A stretch of 64,000 nucleotides of DNA from RHKX01 sp963784885 (GCA_963784885.1 CAWATA010000004.1:372001-436000), one strand, 5' to 3'. Shown: positions 17,991 to 26,510, counted from the first letter of the stretch. Notes: generated from the sequence alone by a model not told the origin. Numbers and translations: made by a program.

Positions 17991-18575
17991 GTGCCCAACC
18001 GCGTCTACGTGATCGAGCTCGACCGGGCCGCCGGCCGTCGCCGTGACCCGAGGATCCCCTGGGTATACGTCGGTTCGAGCGCCCGCGACGCCGAGATCCG
18101 CTTCGCTCAGCATCGCCGCGGCTACCGCTCTTCGGGACTCGTCAAGCGCTTCGCGCTGCGGCTTCGGCCCGATCTCTACGAGGACCTGCCGGGTTTCCGG
18201 GGCGCCGAGGCCGGCAGGCGGGCAGAGCTCGAGCGGGCGCGCGAGCTCGCCGCCTGCGGGTTCGTCGCCCACAGCGACGGCACCTCCTACGGAGAGGGAG
18301 ATGGCGGGTGGGTCGAGTGGGACGCCCGCCGGCTCGACGCGGTCGGCGAGCATGCCGATCGTGCCGCGCTCGAGCTCGCGCAGTCGTCGTTCACGCCGCT
18401 GGACCCCGAGCGCTGCGCGGCGCTCCTGCGTGGCGAGCGAGGGTTCTGGGTGGCCGATCATCTCGATCCCGCCGACCCGCCGCCGGCCTACGGCCGGTTC
18501 GCGCACGTCGCGGCCGGGCCGTTGCGGCAGCGCGCGGCCCGCCTGCTCGCCGGCGCGGCCGCTGCGCTCCGCTGA
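17991..18575 (+). CDS. GIY-YIG-like nuclease-fold protein
   Basis: 194 residues from GTG at 17991. The N-terminal 70 residues resemble a GIY-YIG module: VYVIEL as strand 1 (GIY-like), WVYVGSSARDAEIRFAQHRRG as strand 2 (YIG-like YVG, with Arg/His in the following helix), then YRSSGLVKRFALRLRPDLYEDLPGF. A helix with several Glu (GRRAELERARELAACGF) could supply the metal-binding Glu. The C-terminal 100 residues show no recognised domain. Could be a nuclease of DNA repair type or an inactive fold relative. Assignment is by motif reading only. Confidence 0.6.
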   Translation: MPNRVYVIELDRAAGRRRDPRIPWVYVGSSARDAEIRFAQHRRGYRSSGLVKRFALRLRPDLYEDLPGFRGAEAGRRAELERARELAACGFVAHSDGTSYGEGDGGWVEWDARRLDAVGEHADRAALELAQSSFTPLDPERCAALLRGERGFWVADHLDPADPPPAYGRFAHVAAGPLRQRAARLLAGAAAALR

Positions 18576-18611
18576 CCGGCCCGCCGCCTCTCCCGCCATA
18601 TCCTCACGGCG

Positions 18612-19634
18612 ATGAGCCAGTCCCGTATCGGCCTCGCCTCCCGCGCCGTGGTGCTGCTCGCCGCCGCCCTGGCCTGTTCCGCGGTCTCCGGCTGCGGAGA
18701 CGGCGGCGGCGCGACGCAACCGTCGACCCGGGATGCGACCCTCGTCCTCGACTTCGTCCCCGGCCCCGTCCACGCCGGGATCTATGAGGCGCTGGCGGCG
18801 GGCTACTACGCGGACGAGGGGATCGACCTCGAGGTCATCGAGCCGACCTCAACCGCCGACACCCTGAAGCTGATCGACGCGGGCAAGGCCGAGATCGGGA
18901 TCGCCGACGGCCTCGACGTCGCCGGCCAGATCGACGCCGGCCGCGGGGCGAAGGCGATCATGGCGATCGCCCGGGAGCCGCTCGGCGGCATCATCACGCT
19001 CGCCCGGTCCGGCTTCGAGTCCCCGGCCGAACTCGAAGGCCGGACGATCGGCGTCACCGGCGTGCCCTCCGACGACGCGATCCTCGACACGGTCGTCGCG
19101 GCCGCGGGTGCGGAACCCGATGCGGTCGACCGGGTGACGATCGGCTTCAACGGGGTCCAGAGCCTCGAGGCCGGGAAGGTGGACGGGTTCACGGGCTTCA
19201 TCCCCGCGGACGGTGTCCAGGCGGACGTCGACGGCTACCCGACGAGGTCGTTCGGGCCCCGCCGGTACGGGGGACTGACCTACCCGGGGCTCGTCGCCTT
19301 CTCGACTGAGCCGGAGATCGCCGAGGAGCCCGATCTGGTCCGGGGCTTCGTGGCGGCCACGGCGCGCGGCTACGAGGACGTCCTCGCCGATCCCGCGGCG
19401 GGGGTCGATGCCCTGCTCGATGCGAACCCGGCGATCGACCCGGACTTCGCGCGCCGCTCGCTCGACGCCTATCTGCCCTACCTGCGTCCCCGGGGCCGTC
19501 CGTTCGGCAGCATCGATCGGGGCTCGATCGAGGGGATGTCCGACTTCATGGTCGAGTCCGGGTTGATCGACTCACCGATTCCGCCCGGCCGCTACGCGGC
19601 CGACGAGTTCGCCGGGACGGTCGGCGATGGCTGA
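18612..19634 (+). CDS. ABC importer substrate-binding lipoprotein, NMT1/THI5-like
   Basis: 340 residues. Lipoprotein signal with lipobox VSGC near residue 26. The mature domain follows the NMT1/SsuA/ThiY plan: LDFVPGPVHAGIYEALAAGYYADEGIDLEVIEP, AEIGIADGLDVA, LEGRTIGVTGVPSDDAILDTVV. This resembles pyrimidine (HMP) binding proteins of the ThiXYZ type, but related proteins bind sulfonates, nitrate or riboflavin, so the ligand is inferred. TATCCT (18599-18604) lies 7 nt before the ATG. Overlaps the ATPase gene by 8 nt; first gene of a three-gene operon. No thiamine riboswitch is visible upstream. Confidence 0.88.
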   Translation: MSQSRIGLASRAVVLLAAALACSAVSGCGDGGGATQPSTRDATLVLDFVPGPVHAGIYEALAAGYYADEGIDLEVIEPTSTADTLKLIDAGKAEIGIADGLDVAGQIDAGRGAKAIMAIAREPLGGIITLARSGFESPAELEGRTIGVTGVPSDDAILDTVVAAAGAEPDAVDRVTIGFNGVQSLEAGKVDGFTGFIPADGVQADVDGYPTRSFGPRRYGGLTYPGLVAFSTEPEIAEEPDLVRGFVAATARGYEDVLADPAAGVDALLDANPAIDPDFARRSLDAYLPYLRPRGRPFGSIDRGSIEGMSDFMVESGLIDSPIPPGRYAADEFAGTVGDG

Positions 19635-20406
19635 GCCCGTCCTCTCCGCCTCCGGACTGGTGCGCACCTACCCGCCGGCCGGAGCCGGCGGGAGTGAGGT
19701 GCCGGCGCTCGCCGGCGTCGACCTCGAGGTCCGCGCCGGTGAGCTCGTGTCGGTGATCGGTCCGTCGGGCTGCGGCAAGTCGACCCTCCTCAACCTGCTC
19801 GCCGGCCTCGACCGGCCGACTGCCGGGTCGGTGAGCCTCGCGGGCGGGCGCCCCCTGCTCGGATCGATCGCCTACATGCCGCAGGCCGACCTGCTGATGC
19901 CCTGGCGCACGGTGCTCGACAACGCCGCGATCGGGCCGCAGCTTCGCGGCGAGTCGCTGCGGGATGCTCGGCAGCGGGCCCGGGCCCGGCTCCCGCGGTT
20001 CGGGCTCGAGGGCTTCGAAGATGCCTGGCCGTCGCAGGTCTCGGGCGGGATGCGGCAGCGGACCGCGCTCCTGCGCACGTTCCTGACCGACTGCGACGTG
20101 TTGTTGCTCGACGAGCCGTTCGGAGCGCTCGACGCCCTGACCCGCCACGACATGCAAGAACGCCTGGTCGAGCTCTGGCGCGAGGAGGGCAAGACGATCC
20201 TGTTCGTGACCCACGACGTCGAGGAGGCCCTTTTCCTCGGCGATCGGGTGATCCGGATGACGGCGCGCCCCGGCCGGATCGCCGACGAGGTCGTCGTCGA
20301 CCTGCCGCGCCCACGCGTAGCGGGCGAGACCGACCTGGAGCCGCGCTTCGTCGAGCTCAAGGGGACGCTCGAGGAGCCGCTGCGCGCCGAGCGGGGGATC
20401 GCGTGA
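19627..20406 (+). CDS. ABC importer ATPase (SsuB/TauB/ThiZ type)
   Basis: 259 residues. Walker A GPSGCGKST near residue 44, Q-loop YMPQADLLMPWRTV, signature VSGGMRQRTALLR, Walker B VLLLDEPFGALDALTR and H-loop VTHDVEEAL. The LMPWRT Q-loop sequence and DEPFGALDA are standard for the nitrate/sulfonate/thiamine-precursor importer class. Sits between the binding protein and permease genes with overlaps of 8 and 4 nt, so stoichiometric expression is expected. Confidence 0.93.
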   Translation: MAEPVLSASGLVRTYPPAGAGGSEVPALAGVDLEVRAGELVSVIGPSGCGKSTLLNLLAGLDRPTAGSVSLAGGRPLLGSIAYMPQADLLMPWRTVLDNAAIGPQLRGESLRDARQRARARLPRFGLEGFEDAWPSQVSGGMRQRTALLRTFLTDCDVLLLDEPFGALDALTRHDMQERLVELWREEGKTILFVTHDVEEALFLGDRVIRMTARPGRIADEVVVDLPRPRVAGETDLEPRFVELKGTLEEPLRAERGIA

Positions 20407-21164
20407 GCGAACGCGCCGGCATCAGGCGCTGGCTGGCGCCGCTCGTCTTCGCTCTGCTCGTCCTCGGGGCCTGGCAGATCTACGTGACCGTCGCCGACGT
20501 GCCCGAGTCCTCCCTGCCGGCGCCGACCGAGATCGCCTCGGCGGGGTGGCAGAACCGCGAACTGCTGATCGACAACACCTGGATCACGATCGCCGAGATC
20601 GCGATCGGCTTCGCGCTCGCGATCGTCGTCGGCGTCCTGCTCGCGCTTGCGATCCGCTCCTCGCGGACCGTCGAGCGGGCCGTGTACCCGTGGCTCGTCG
20701 TCTCGCAGATGGTCCCGGTCCCCGCGATCGCGCCGATCTTCGTGATCTGGACCGGCTTCGATCTGAGGCCTCGGGTGATGGTCATCGCCCTGGTCGCCTT
20801 CTTCCCGATCGTCGTCAACACCGTCGACGGCCTCCGCGCCGCCGACCCGTCGCTGCTGCGGCTGATGCGGACCATGGGCGCCTCCCGCCGCCAGCTGCTC
20901 CGGCACGGGAGCCTGCCGGCCTCGCTGCCGTTCCTGTTCAGCGGCCTCAAGGTCGCTGCGGCCCTGTCGGTGATCGGTGCGGTCTTCGCCGAGTGGGTCG
21001 GCTCGAGCCAGGGCCTCGGGCACCTGATCCTCGTCCTCAACAACGCGACCGACACCGCGACGATGTTCGCTGCGATCTTCCTGCTGTCGCTGATCGGGAT
21101 CGGCCTGTTCGGCCTCGTCGCCCTCTGCGAGCGGCTGCTGCTCCCCTGGTACCGGGCCCGCTAG
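20403..21164 (+). CDS. ABC importer permease (SsuC/ThiX type)
   Basis: 253 residues, GTG start overlapping the ATPase stop by 4 nt. About six membrane helices. The EAA loop reads LMRTMGASRRQLLRHGSLPASLPFLFSGLKVAAALSVIGAVFAEWVG, typical of this family. Completes a three-gene importer with the genes at 18612 and 19627. Substrate most likely a small organic nutrient, possibly a thiamine precursor. Confidence 0.92.
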   Translation: MSERAGIRRWLAPLVFALLVLGAWQIYVTVADVPESSLPAPTEIASAGWQNRELLIDNTWITIAEIAIGFALAIVVGVLLALAIRSSRTVERAVYPWLVVSQMVPVPAIAPIFVIWTGFDLRPRVMVIALVAFFPIVVNTVDGLRAADPSLLRLMRTMGASRRQLLRHGSLPASLPFLFSGLKVAAALSVIGAVFAEWVGSSQGLGHLILVLNNATDTATMFAAIFLLSLIGIGLFGLVALCERLLLPWYRAR

Positions 21165-21340
21165 GTCGGCCTGGCCCAGCGTGAGTCGCCGTAGTCGCGG
21201 GTGCGCTCGTCGTCGATGCCCGCGCCGGGTCAGGACGATTCCTGCGATCGGCTGCAGACGGCGGCGGGAGCGCCGCTTCATGCCAATCGGCCGGACCGGA
21301 TGCCTGCAACGGCTACGTCCGGCGCCCTACCACGCGCTCA

Positions 21341-22534
21341 TCAGCCCGGGGCCGGTTCGGCTGCGACCGTCCCCGGCCTCTCGCCCGCCCCCACCTGCTC
21401 AGCCCCGAGCTCCGCTCTCGCCCTGGTCAGGTCGGCCGAGATCTTCACCGCAGCCGCGACGAGCGGCGCCGCCACGATCAGCCCGAGGGTGCCGAACAGG
21501 GCGCCGCCGGCGATCGTCACGATCAGGACGGCGAGTGGGTGGATGCCGAGCGCGGCTCCCATCGCGAAGGGCTGGACGATCTGCTGGAGCGGACCGTTGG
21601 CGAGCAGCTGGACGAAGGCCATCGCGCTCGCGGCGCCGGGACCGTCGCTGCCCAGCGCGAGCATCACCGTGAAGATCGCTGCCGACCAGGCGCCGATGTA
21701 GGGGACGTAGCCGGCGATGAACGTGACGCCGACGATGGTCGGGATCAGCGGCAGGCCGATCACCGCTGCGCCGATGCCGACGACGAGGGCGTTGAAGGCG
21801 GCGACCAGCGTCACCCCGAGGAAGTAGCCCCGCATGGAGCCGATCGCGCGGTGGGTGATGATCCTCGCGACGCTGCTCGGGACTCCGAGGTGTCCTTCGG
21901 TCCAGCGCCGGATCTCGGGGCCGTCCTTGAGCAGGAAGAAGATGCTGAGGATCGTCATCGCGAGGAAGAACGCCAGCGAGGAGAGCCGCTCGATCCCGGA
22001 GAGGACGCCGGAGAGCAGCGCTTCAGCGCCGTTCTTGGCGCCGTGCCCGAGGTTCTGGGTGTCCTGCTGAGCCTTTCCGGGGTCGAGTCCGAGGCTCTGG
22101 AGCCCGTCTGAGATCTCGCGCTTCGCCTCGTCGAGATGACCCGAGATGTTCGATGCCTGATCGTCGATCCCGAGCACGACGAGCGCGGCGACACCTGCGC
22201 CGACCACGACGACCGCGAGCATCACCAGCAGCGCCCCGAGCGCGCGCGGAACCCGGTGGCCGTTGAGCCAGCGGACGATCGGCGAGGCGACGACGGCGAC
22301 GATTCCGGCGACGATGACCGGGATCGTGATCACCTGGGTCAGCGCCCCCAGCCAGACGAGCGCCGAGATCAGGACCGCGACCCCGACCAGCAGCCACGCC
22401 ATCATCCCGATGTTGCGGAGCCAATCGGGGACGTTGAACATCCCCGAGAGCTCGGTGGGATCGATCTCGACGACCTCCTCCTCGCCGGCGTGCCCGGACG
22501 CGCCCTCGTGTCGTCGCAGCCGCCCGCGGGTCAT
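21341..22534 (-). CDS. AI-2E family transporter
   Basis: 397 residues from ATG at 22534; TAGCTT lies 7 nt upstream on the minus strand (complement of 22542-22547), so the longer frame to 22594 is not used. An acidic N-terminus (EEEVVEIDPTELSG) is followed by seven to eight helices with the family pattern SLAFFLAMTILSIFFLLKDGPEI, GYFLGVTLVAAFNALVVGIGAAVIGLPL and GYVPYIGAW. The family includes TqsA and ion antiporters, and most members are of unknown substrate. Divergent from the gene at 22579, with the two -10 boxes (22542-22547 and 22566-22571) in a 44-bp gap. Confidence 0.9.
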   Translation of the reverse strand: MTRGRLRRHEGASGHAGEEEVVEIDPTELSGMFNVPDWLRNIGMMAWLLVGVAVLISALVWLGALTQVITIPVIVAGIVAVVASPIVRWLNGHRVPRALGALLVMLAVVVVGAGVAALVVLGIDDQASNISGHLDEAKREISDGLQSLGLDPGKAQQDTQNLGHGAKNGAEALLSGVLSGIERLSSLAFFLAMTILSIFFLLKDGPEIRRWTEGHLGVPSSVARIITHRAIGSMRGYFLGVTLVAAFNALVVGIGAAVIGLPLIPTIVGVTFIAGYVPYIGAWSAAIFTVMLALGSDGPGAASAMAFVQLLANGPLQQIVQPFAMGAALGIHPLAVLIVTIAGGALFGTLGLIVAAPLVAAAVKISADLTRARAELGAEQVGAGERPGTVAAEPAPG

Positions 22535-22578
22535 GACCCGAAAGCTAGCGGCGGTCGCCGACGAATAGCCTCGCGCCG

Positions 22579-23196
22579 ATGAAACCGGGCGCACGCCGAG
22601 CCAGCACAGCGATCGGGATCCTCTTCGCGATCGGGTCGTCCTGTTTCTTGGTCGGCCCGTTCCCGGGGTACCTCCAGCTCGTCGGCTCGAGCGCCGACGG
22701 CATCACGTTCTTCGTCGGCTCGATCTTCTTCACCTCGGCGGCGTTCCTGCAGTTGGTCACCACGCGGCTCGTCGGCGGCGGCGGGGCCGACTGGTGGGCG
22801 GGAGGCATCCAGTTCGCGGGCACGCTCTTCTTCAACATCAGCACCTGGGAGGCGATGCAGAAGGCCCTCGACACGGCCGCCACCGACCGGCTCGTCTGGC
22901 GGCCCGACGTCTACGGCTCGATCTGCTTCCTCGTCTCGAGCTGGATCGCCTACGGCGCGGCGAACGGCGGCTACGGCCGCCGGCGCCGCGACGACACACC
23001 GGCGACGATCGCGTTCGTGAACCTGATCGGCAGCATCGCCTTCGGCTTCTCCGCGGTGGCTGCCTACGTCGTTCCGTCGACCGGCGACGTCCTCGCGCTC
23101 GGCGCCTCCAACTTCTCAACGGCGCTCGGCGCCGCCTGTTTCCTCGCCGGCGCGATTCTGCTGCTGCCGGCGGTCAGTAGCCGACGCCGGTCTTGA
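22579..23196 (+). CDS. Multi-pass membrane protein of unknown function
   Basis: 205 residues with about five to six hydrophobic helices (10-30, 45-65, 75-92, 110-127, 140-165, 175-197). Repeated small-residue helices such as IGILFAIGSSCFLVGPFPGY and FVNLIGSIAFGFSAVAAYV resemble YrhK-like modules. The WRPDVYGSICFLVSSWIAYGA stretch looks conserved. TAGCCT (22566-22571) lies 7 nt before the ATG. Its 3' end overlaps the convergent glutamate decarboxylase gene by 23 bp. No function can be assigned. Confidence 0.75.
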   Translation: MKPGARRASTAIGILFAIGSSCFLVGPFPGYLQLVGSSADGITFFVGSIFFTSAAFLQLVTTRLVGGGGADWWAGGIQFAGTLFFNISTWEAMQKALDTAATDRLVWRPDVYGSICFLVSSWIAYGAANGGYGRRRRDDTPATIAFVNLIGSIAFGFSAVAAYVVPSTGDVLALGASNFSTALGAACFLAGAILLLPAVSSRRRS

Positions 23197-24550
23197 CCTG
23201 CTTGCGCTCGTGCTTGCTCGCGCCGCCCTTCTTCTCGAGCGTGGTGCAGGCCTCGGCGATGTCGTCTGCGAGCGTCGCGACGAGCTCGCGGCTCAGGTTG
23301 ACCTTGACCAGCGCGCGAAGCATCTTCACCGCCTCGGCCTTCGGCGGCATCGTGTACGCGGGGAGCATCCAGCCGCGCTCGGCCGCGACCTGCCAGGCGA
23401 TGTCGAACTCGTCGTAGGGCACGTCGGCGCCGTCGGCGATCCGGAAGGCGACCAGCGGCAACTGCTCCTGGGCCTCGCCGACGATCTCGAACGGCCCGAG
23501 CGACTCGAGCCGACGCGCGAGGAACTCCGAGTTCTCCTTCATCACGTTCATGACGAACGAGTAACCGTCGCGGCCGAACCTGATCAGGTTGAAGTACTGC
23601 GCCAGCACCATCGCCGAGCCGGTCGAGAAGTTCAGCGTGAACGTCGCGTCGGTCTTGCCGAGGTAGTTCTCGTAGAAGACGAGGTCCTCGGCGAGGTCGG
23701 TCTTCTCCCGGAAGACGAGCCAGCCGATGCCGGGGTAGACCATGCCGAACTTGTGGCCCGAGACGTTGATCGAGCGCACCTGCTCGAGCCGGAAGTCCCA
23801 CTTCGTGTCGGGGTAGAGGAACGGCCAGACGAAGCCGCCGCTGGCGGCGTCGATGTGCAGGGGCACGTCCAGGTCCCGCTCCGACTTCAGCCTCAGCAGC
23901 AGATCGTTGATGCCGCCGACGTCGTCGGCGTGGCCGGTGAACGTCGTGCCGAGGACGGCGGCGACGCCGATCGTGTTCTCGTCGACGTGGGGCTCCACGT
24001 CCTCGGGGCCGATCGTGTACTTGTCGGGCTGCAGCGGGACGATCCGCGGTTCGACGTCGAAGTAGCGGCAGAACTTCTCCCAGACGACGTGAACGTCGCC
24101 GCCGAAGACGAGGTTCGGGCTCTCGGTCGGCTTGCCGGCGGCCTTCCGGCGCTCGCGCCACTTCCACTTCAGCGACAGGGCCCCGAGCATGATCGCCTCT
24201 GAGGAGCCCTGCGTTCGCGCTCCCGTCGTCTCGCCGGGGGCGTTGTAGAGATCGGCGAGCATCCGGATGCAGCGCTGCTCGATCTCGGCCGTCTCCGGGT
24301 ACTCGGCATGGTCGATGAAGTTGCGGTGAAGGTTCTCGGCCACGATCGCCTGGGCCTCCGGCTCCATCCAGGTGGTCACGAACGTCGCCAGATTCCGCTC
24401 CGGGATCCCGTCGAGGACGATGTCCTGCTCGATGATCCGTTTCGCGATCAGGGCGTCGGTGCCGACCTCGGGGATCTCGTCCTTCGGCGCTCCCTCGATC
24501 AGCCAGCTGTGCCCCGAGAGGCGGCTGCGGGGCATGATTCGTTCGGTCAT
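23174..24550 (-). CDS. gadB: Glutamate decarboxylase
   Basis: 458 residues, group II PLP decarboxylase. PLP motifs: GSSEAIMLGALSLKWKWR (phosphate site), HIDAASGGF (Asp for the pyridine nitrogen) and the Schiff-base Lys267 in NVSGHKFGMVYPG. Length and motifs match GadA/GadB. It converts L-glutamate to GABA and CO2, consuming a proton. The C-terminus (KHERKQVKTGVGY) lacks the HKHT-like plug of E. coli GadB. Ribosome site AGGAGACACCG before the ATG. No GABA/glutamate antiporter (GadC) lies next to it, so it may serve GABA metabolism rather than acid resistance. Confidence 0.95.
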   Translation of the reverse strand: MTERIMPRSRLSGHSWLIEGAPKDEIPEVGTDALIAKRIIEQDIVLDGIPERNLATFVTTWMEPEAQAIVAENLHRNFIDHAEYPETAEIEQRCIRMLADLYNAPGETTGARTQGSSEAIMLGALSLKWKWRERRKAAGKPTESPNLVFGGDVHVVWEKFCRYFDVEPRIVPLQPDKYTIGPEDVEPHVDENTIGVAAVLGTTFTGHADDVGGINDLLLRLKSERDLDVPLHIDAASGGFVWPFLYPDTKWDFRLEQVRSINVSGHKFGMVYPGIGWLVFREKTDLAEDLVFYENYLGKTDATFTLNFSTGSAMVLAQYFNLIRFGRDGYSFVMNVMKENSEFLARRLESLGPFEIVGEAQEQLPLVAFRIADGADVPYDEFDIAWQVAAERGWMLPAYTMPPKAEAVKMLRALVKVNLSRELVATLADDIAEACTTLEKKGGASKHERKQVKTGVGY

Positions 24551-24590
24551 CGGTGTCTCCTGACTCTCGATCTCGCGGCGGGAGACGATC

Positions 24591-24750
24591 CTATGCCGTC
24601 GGCTCAGGCCGTCGATCCCCCGAATGGGTGATCTCGTCGATTCGGGTGACGGAGTCGACGAGGTCGAGCCCCTCGGGCCGGTTGGTGATCAGCAGCACCG
24701 AACGGTCTCCGGCCGCCGCGAGCGTGTCCGCGAGGAGGCGCGCGGCGGTC
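24591..24750 (-). pseudogene. Remnant of cydC-like ABC transporter 3' end
   Basis: The minus strand reads TAARLLADTLAAAGDRSV, then LLITNRPEGLDLVDSVTRID, then about 15 residues and a TAG stop at 24593-24591. This is the typical C-terminal end of thiol-reductant ABC exporter subunit CydC, where the H-loop normally reads LLITHRPEGL; here the switch His is Asn. Nothing upstream on this strand continues the protein; it stops at the PadR remnant. Only about 53 codons remain, so it is a decayed gene fragment. Confidence 0.7.
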
Positions 24751-24751
24751 T

Positions 24752-25040
24752 GAGGCCGTCTACGCGGCGACCGCGGCGGGAACGGAGGCGTTCAGGGAGT
24801 GGCTGCTCTCCGATCGCGACGAGGACGCCGGTGTCGGCTCGGAGCTCTTCATCGAGCATCCGCTCGCCAAGTTGCTGTTCGCGAACCGGATGAGCGCCAC
24901 TGAGCTCGCCGCGAAGCTCGACTCCCTGCTCGCCGCCGCCAGAGCTCGGCTCGCTGCTGTTGGCGGTCGGGCGAGCCCGGGAGCTGGCGTTGATGCGCGA
25001 GCTCGAGTCACTGCGACTCGATCTCGCGCGCGGCGCCTGA
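24752..25040 (+). pseudogene. Remnant of a PadR-family regulator, N-terminus lost and frameshifted
   Basis: The plus strand from 24752 reads EAVYAATAAGTEAFREWL, then GVGSELFIEHPLAKLLFANRM and LAAKLDSLLAAARARL, the layout of the Vir C-terminal dimerisation domain of PadR regulators. The winged-helix N-terminus is missing; the sequence to the left is the cydC remnant on the other strand. Near 24950 the homologous frame changes to ELGSLLLAVGRARELALMRE and ends at TGA 25038-25040. Truncated and frameshifted, so not functional. Confidence 0.65.
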
Positions 25041-25055
25041 CATGATTGGCCCGCG

Positions 25056-25370
25056 ATGTCGGGTTGCGCACACCTCGACCAGGTCCGGGTCAGGGAGCTG
25101 CCGGAGTCGGCGGCGGGCTGCGAGGACTGTCTGCGAAGCGGCGACGGCTGGGTCCACCTGCGGATCTGTCTGACCTGCGGCCACGTCGCCTGCTGCGACA
25201 GCTCACCGAACCGCCACGCGACCGCCCATGCGTCGGAGACCGGGCATCCGCTGATCCGCTCGCTCGAGCCCGGCGAGGAATGGTCCTTCTGCTACCCCGA
25301 CGAGCTGGCGATGCTGATCGAGGGGGTCACCGGCGAGACCCGGATTCCGCCCTCGCCGCTCGGGGGATGA
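25056..25370 (+). CDS. UBP-type zinc finger protein
   Basis: 104 residues that are almost entirely a zf-UBP domain. The likely metal ligands are C4, H6, C22, C25, C38, C41, H43, C46, H54 and H58 (CAHLDQV, CEDCLRSG, ICLTCGHVACC, NRHATAHASETGHPLI). In bacteria such small proteins often accompany redox enzymes; here a ferredoxin-reductase C-terminal remnant follows directly, suggesting a former partner gene. Intact itself: start ATG at 25056, stop TGA at 25368. Role unknown. Confidence 0.88.
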   Translation: MSGCAHLDQVRVRELPESAAGCEDCLRSGDGWVHLRICLTCGHVACCDSSPNRHATAHASETGHPLIRSLEPGEEWSFCYPDELAMLIEGVTGETRIPPSPLGG

Positions 25371-25462
25371 CTTGGACGAGTGCTTCGTACCGCGCGGTCC
25401 TGACCGCGGGACCGACGCCGGAAGTCGACACCGCCACGGCATGGAGCCTCGCGATCGACGGC

Positions 25463-25557
25463 ATGGTCGCGGCGAGGCGACGGTGGCCCTGCTCGGCGCC
25501 GGCGTGTCGGCCGAGCGGATCCGGGCCGAGCGCTTCGGCCCGACCGGCGCCGGCTGA
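25463..25557 (+). pseudogene. Remnant of ferredoxin reductase C-terminus
   Basis: After ATGGTCGCG at 25463 and a 2-nt shift, the frame from 25474 reads EATVALLGAGVSAERIRAER then FGPTGAG and TGA. This matches the end of FAD/2Fe-2S ferredoxin reductases (usually ...VADALVALG...RIRTERFGPTG). The preceding 90 bases from 25371 do not read as a reductase in any frame. An open frame from TTG at 25372 runs through it but is non-protein-like at first. Fragment only. Confidence 0.5.
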
Positions 25558-25558
25558 C

Positions 25559-26416
25559 TCAGGCGGCGGAGTCAGCCTCGACGAGACGGTTCCACTCAGG
25601 CTTGTCGGCGCGCCAGCCCTCCTCGGTCCGGCGCCGCTTCCAGTAGCCGGACACCGAGAGGTCGGAGAGCGGGATTCCACGGTCGGCGAGCAGGTGGCGA
25701 CGCAGGTCGCGGACGGCTCCGGCCTCCCCGTGGACGAAGCCGTGGACCCGGCCGGCCGGGAACACGAGGTCGCGGACGGCCTCGACGAGCGGATCGGGAT
25801 CGAGCTCGGCTCCGGCGTCGCGGTGGACCCAGTGGAGGTCGAGCTCGCCCGGTGACTGCAGCGGCATCTGCTCCTCGGGCCCGTCGACCGCCGCGACGAC
25901 GACGACGCGCCTGCCCGCCGGCACGCGAGCGAGCGATGCCGCGATCGCCGGCAGGACGCAGGCGTCGCCGGCCATCAGGTGCCAGTCGGCATCGGGGTCG
26001 GGCGCGTAGGCGCCGCCGGGCCCGATCAGCTGGACCAGGTCACCGGGTGAGGCGCCGGCCGCCCAGGGCCCCGCCAGGCCGGCGCTGCCGTGGTTGACGA
26101 AGTCGACGGTCAGCTCCGTCCGCTCCGGGTTCCAAGCGCGGACCGAGTAGGTGCGGACGCGGGGCCAGAGCTCGCGCGAGAGCTCCGCCTTGACCCGCTC
26201 GACGTCGAAGGGAGGCTCGTAGGCGGCGCCGGGGGGCGGGAGCTGGAGCTTGACGTAGTGATCGGTGAAGGCGCCCGCCGCAAAGCCGTGAAGGCCGGCG
26301 CCGCCGAAGACGATCCGGATCAGCTGCGGCGTCAGCCGCTCGGTCCGGAGCACCTCCGCGACCCGCGGCGGGCTCTTCTTCGCGGACATCTTCTTCTGCG
26401 CGACCTGGTCGCTCAC
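25559..26416 (-). CDS. Siderophore-interacting protein (ferric-siderophore reductase)
   Basis: 285 residues from GTG at 26416, with TACGCT (complement of 26424-26429) and a 7-nt spacer upstream. SIP family: FAD-binding barrel with FTDHYVKLQLPPPG and PRVRTYSVRAWNPERTELTVDFVNHG (RxYS flavin motif), then GPGGAYAPDPDADWHLMAGDACVLPAIAA and a C-terminal FVHGEAGAVRDLRRHLL, SGYWKRRRTEEGW. It likely releases iron from ferric siderophores with NAD(P)H or ferredoxin. No siderophore importer or synthesis gene lies nearby. Ends 2 bp after the reductase remnant. Confidence 0.93.
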   Translation of the reverse strand: MSDQVAQKKMSAKKSPPRVAEVLRTERLTPQLIRIVFGGAGLHGFAAGAFTDHYVKLQLPPPGAAYEPPFDVERVKAELSRELWPRVRTYSVRAWNPERTELTVDFVNHGSAGLAGPWAAGASPGDLVQLIGPGGAYAPDPDADWHLMAGDACVLPAIAASLARVPAGRRVVVVAAVDGPEEQMPLQSPGELDLHWVHRDAGAELDPDPLVEAVRDLVFPAGRVHGFVHGEAGAVRDLRRHLLADRGIPLSDLSVSGYWKRRRTEEGWRADKPEWNRLVEADSAA

Positions 26417-26468
26417 GCCGCAGAGCGTAGGGGGCGTCGTCCTCACGGTCCATCGGTCGGGGCAAAAG

Positions 26469-26510
26469 TTGCGTGCGCAAATAACGTCTGCTAAGTTCTT
26501 GCGTAGTCAA
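26469..26510 (+). promoter_or_regulatory. Two TTGCGT operator-like sites upstream of yceI
   Basis: TTGCGTGCGCAA at 26469-26480 is an inverted repeat with 5-bp arms. A second, half-degenerate copy TTGCGTAGTCAA is at 26499-26510, a 30-nt period (about three helical turns). Both lie within 90 bp of the yceI start, between it and the divergent siderophore-reductase gene, so they could be MarR-type regulator sites. The regulator is not in the window. Confidence 0.45.

Noticed and set aside
21165..21340. 176-bp gap after the importer permease, checked for a tRNA or riboswitch
   Set aside because: No cloverleaf, no conserved aptamer motif and no convincing hairpin was found.
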